A program made the translations under genes and the position numbers. Positions 62,783-64,000 of a DNA stretch of 64,000 nucleotides are shown here, piece by piece (within the stretch, counting starts at the first letter, position 1; each line of letters starts with the position of its first letter). Under the pieces are notes generated by a model, which ran no database searches, was not told the DNA's origin, and saw only the letters and a program-made list of their open reading frames with translations. The DNA lies in NCBI GenBank assembly GCA_007753675.1, contig CP036432.1:6546394-6610393 (forward strand). Direction: 5' to 3'. This DNA is from Stieleria magnilauensis. GTDB taxonomy: Bacteria; Planctomycetota; Planctomycetia; Pirellulales; Pirellulaceae.

Positions 62783-62798
62783 CGGCACGTCAGTTGCT
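62783..62798 (+). promoter_or_regulatory. Sigma-54-like promoter for the sbnA-like gene
   Basis: CGGCACGTCAGTTGCT matches the sigma-54 consensus except for the first T; GG and GC are ten bases apart. It ends 44 bp before the ATG at 62843, ideal spacing for a short leader. Confidence 0.6.
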
Positions 62799-62842
62799 CT
62801 ACCGCGGAGGGCTGATTTTTTAAGATGACTGAGTAACGCGAG

Positions 62843-63883
62843 ATGCAACACAACTACGAATACGTCTCTGATGGTGTGCTGGACGCGATTGGGAACACGC
62901 CGTTGATTCGATTGAATCGCTTTCTTGCGAATCCGCGAATCGAGCCGCGAATCGAGCTGTACGCTAAATTAGAAGCTGCGAATCCGGGCGGAAGTGCGAA
63001 AGACCGACCGGCACGATTCATGTTAGAAGAAGCGCTTCGTCGAGGAGACCTTTGCGGCGATTCAACAGTGATCGAATCCTCTTCCGGTAACATGGGGATC
63101 GGCCTTGCCCAGGCATGCCGGTTCCACGGATTGAAATTTATCTGCGTGGTCGACCCGCGTGCTCAGCAGCAAAACCTGGATATCATCAAAGCTTTGGGGG
63201 CAGAGGTGGTGATGGTCACAGAGCCGTTGGGCGGCGACTTTCTGGCTGCCCGGATCGCCAAGGTGTGTGAACTACTCGAACACAACGTGAACAGTTTTTG
63301 GCCCAACCAATACGCCAATGCTGATAACCCGCGTTCGCATCATGAAGGGACGATTCGGGAGATCGATGAAGCGCTTCAGGGCAACTTCGACGTCCTGTTC
63401 GTGGCCACCAGCAGCACCGGCACCGCACAAGGTTGCCGCGATTACTTGCGCCAGCGGGGTCGCGACGTTCGCGTGGTTGCGGTGGACGCCGAAGGAAGCG
63501 TGCTGTTTGGCGGCTCTGCTGGTCCCCGCCATATCCCCGGCCTGGGCGCCGGGAAAGAACCCAAACTTGCCATTGGGCAATTGTTCGACGACGTCAACCG
63601 TGTGTCCGATCTGGATTGTGTGGTCGGGTGTCGACGGGCGGCCTTGCGTGAAGCGATGCTCGTTGGTGGCTCCGCCGGCGGCGTGCTGATGACCGTCTCT
63701 CGGATGCAGGATGAACTCGCGGGAAAACGCTGTGTTGCAATCCTTCACGATTCCGGCACACGCTACTTACAGACCGTCTTTAACGACCAATGGGTCCAAG
63801 AATCGCTGGGCTGTGACGCAGGGACACTTCGTCGGTTGGCCGAAAGCGATGATTACTTTGCAGAAAGGAGATGCCAACGATGA
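62843..63883 (+). CDS. SbnA-like PLP-dependent N-(2-amino-2-carboxyethyl)-L-glutamate synthase
   Basis: The 346-residue protein belongs to the cysteine synthase fold: IGNTPLIRLNRFL, PLP lysine at residue 53 in NPGGSAKDRPARFM, SSSGNMGIGLAQACRFHG, phosphate loop ATSSTGTAQGCRDYL, SAGPRHIPGLGAG and GGSAGGVLM. The SSGNMG form and the GPRHIPGLGAG loop resemble SbnA, which joins O-phosphoserine and glutamate on the way to L-2,3-diaminopropionate for siderophores; a plain cysteine synthase usually has TSGNTG. The next gene overlaps by ATGA, and an FAD/NAD(P)-binding partner supports a small pathway rather than cysteine synthesis. The substrate assignment is inference. Confidence 0.8.
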   Translation: MQHNYEYVSDGVLDAIGNTPLIRLNRFLANPRIEPRIELYAKLEAANPGGSAKDRPARFMLEEALRRGDLCGDSTVIESSSGNMGIGLAQACRFHGLKFICVVDPRAQQQNLDIIKALGAEVVMVTEPLGGDFLAARIAKVCELLEHNVNSFWPNQYANADNPRSHHEGTIREIDEALQGNFDVLFVATSSTGTAQGCRDYLRQRGRDVRVVAVDAEGSVLFGGSAGPRHIPGLGAGKEPKLAIGQLFDDVNRVSDLDCVVGCRRAALREAMLVGGSAGGVLMTVSRMQDELAGKRCVAILHDSGTRYLQTVFNDQWVQESLGCDAGTLRRLAESDDYFAERRCQR

Positions 63884-64000
63884 GTTCGGTCCTTGATGTT
63901 CGCGCGACATCGAACGACAACGTGAGTCCCAAGCAGGCAACCCGCCCGTTGCGTCTGGCCGTCATCGGATGCGGACCGCGGGGGCTGCAATGCCTGGAAG
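63880..64000 (+). CDS. FAD/NAD(P)-binding protein, N-terminal part only
   Basis: The ATG at 63880 overlaps the stop of the SbnA-like gene (ATGA), with AAAGGAG ending ten bases upstream. The 40 visible residues include PLRLAVIGCGPRGLQCLE, a Rossmann GxGxxG motif in the form seen in FAD-NAD(P)-binding proteins (Pfam PF13454-like), which often sit in siderophore or amino-acid hydroxylation loci. The rest lies outside the window, so function cannot be settled. Confidence 0.8.
   Translation, partial: MSSVLDVRATSNDNVSPKQATRPLRLAVIGCGPRGLQCLE

Noticed and set aside
1-64000. tRNA, rRNA, riboswitch and origin signals
   Set aside because: None was recognised by eye on either strand; a covariance-model search could not be run, so small RNAs may have been missed.

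Overview
The window looks like chromosome from a marine-type planctomycete, most probably a member of the Pirellulaceae (Rhodopirellula and relatives). This rests on gene families that are close to diagnostic for that phylum: three DUF1552 proteins, a DUF1587/1588/1592/1595-type cytochrome protein, a DUF1559 prepilin-like protein, a TIGR02604/TIGR02603-type dehydrogenase-cytochrome protein, a giant FG-GAP protein with an LEALEGRRLLA leader and a dockerin-like tail, and several sulfatases. The genus is inference. No rRNA, tRNA, CRISPR array or replication origin was seen.

Layout. 1-7250 (minus): two tandem DUF1552 genes (the first cut by the window edge), a hairpin-chain repeat with terminal inverted repeats, and a 1636-residue multidomain exported protein carrying an in-frame 33-bp minisatellite. 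7686-15695 (plus): a 2669-residue cell-surface protein made of three seven-repeat FG-GAP propellers. 16-21 kb: a small coiled-coil gene behind a sigma-54-like promoter, two PQQ-propeller genes joined by a small gene that has an in-frame amber codon, an SGNH hydrolase and decayed gene fragments. 21.7-32.6 kb: a sulfated-polysaccharide region with four sulfatases, a GH127 beta-L-arabinofuranosidase-like fusion and a broken GH29 alpha-L-fucosidase. 33-41 kb: a lipoprotein, a GT39-like glycosyltransferase with TPRs, a DUF1559 protein, a second SGNH protein, a seven-heme cytochrome c and a sialidase-like protein. 41-49 kb: an SDR oxidoreductase, an exported unknown, a DUF1552/DUF1592 pair and a terpenoid-cyclase-fold protein, separated by heptamer microsatellites. 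49-53 kb: TspO, a YheT-type hydrolase gene split by an intact ISAs1-family element, and an NmrA-like reductase. 53.5-59.1 kb (plus): a run of six genes for membrane or stress functions (DUF1328, AI-2E exporter, single-domain response regulator, CNNM/CBS protein, transglutaminase-like protein, unknown). 59.1-62.8 kb: a second copy of the hairpin-chain repeat, an IS4-family element, an exported DxDxDG protein and a long nested hairpin. 62.8-64 kb: an SbnA-like synthase coupled to an FAD/NAD(P)-binding protein that runs off the window; this may be the start of a siderophore or diaminopropionate locus.

How the genes work together. The sulfatases would desulfate exported or imported algal glycans, and the GH127 protein (with the dead fucosidase as a relic) would act on the sugar chains. 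The DUF1552/DUF1592 and TIGR02604 proteins are typical planctomycete surface or periplasmic proteins of unknown chemistry. A recurring regulatory theme is a -24/-12 (sigma-54-like) motif, seen in front of six genes or operons. Mobile DNA is conspicuous: two complete insertion sequences with target duplications, a MITE-like hairpin element in two copies, and at least five decayed gene fragments.
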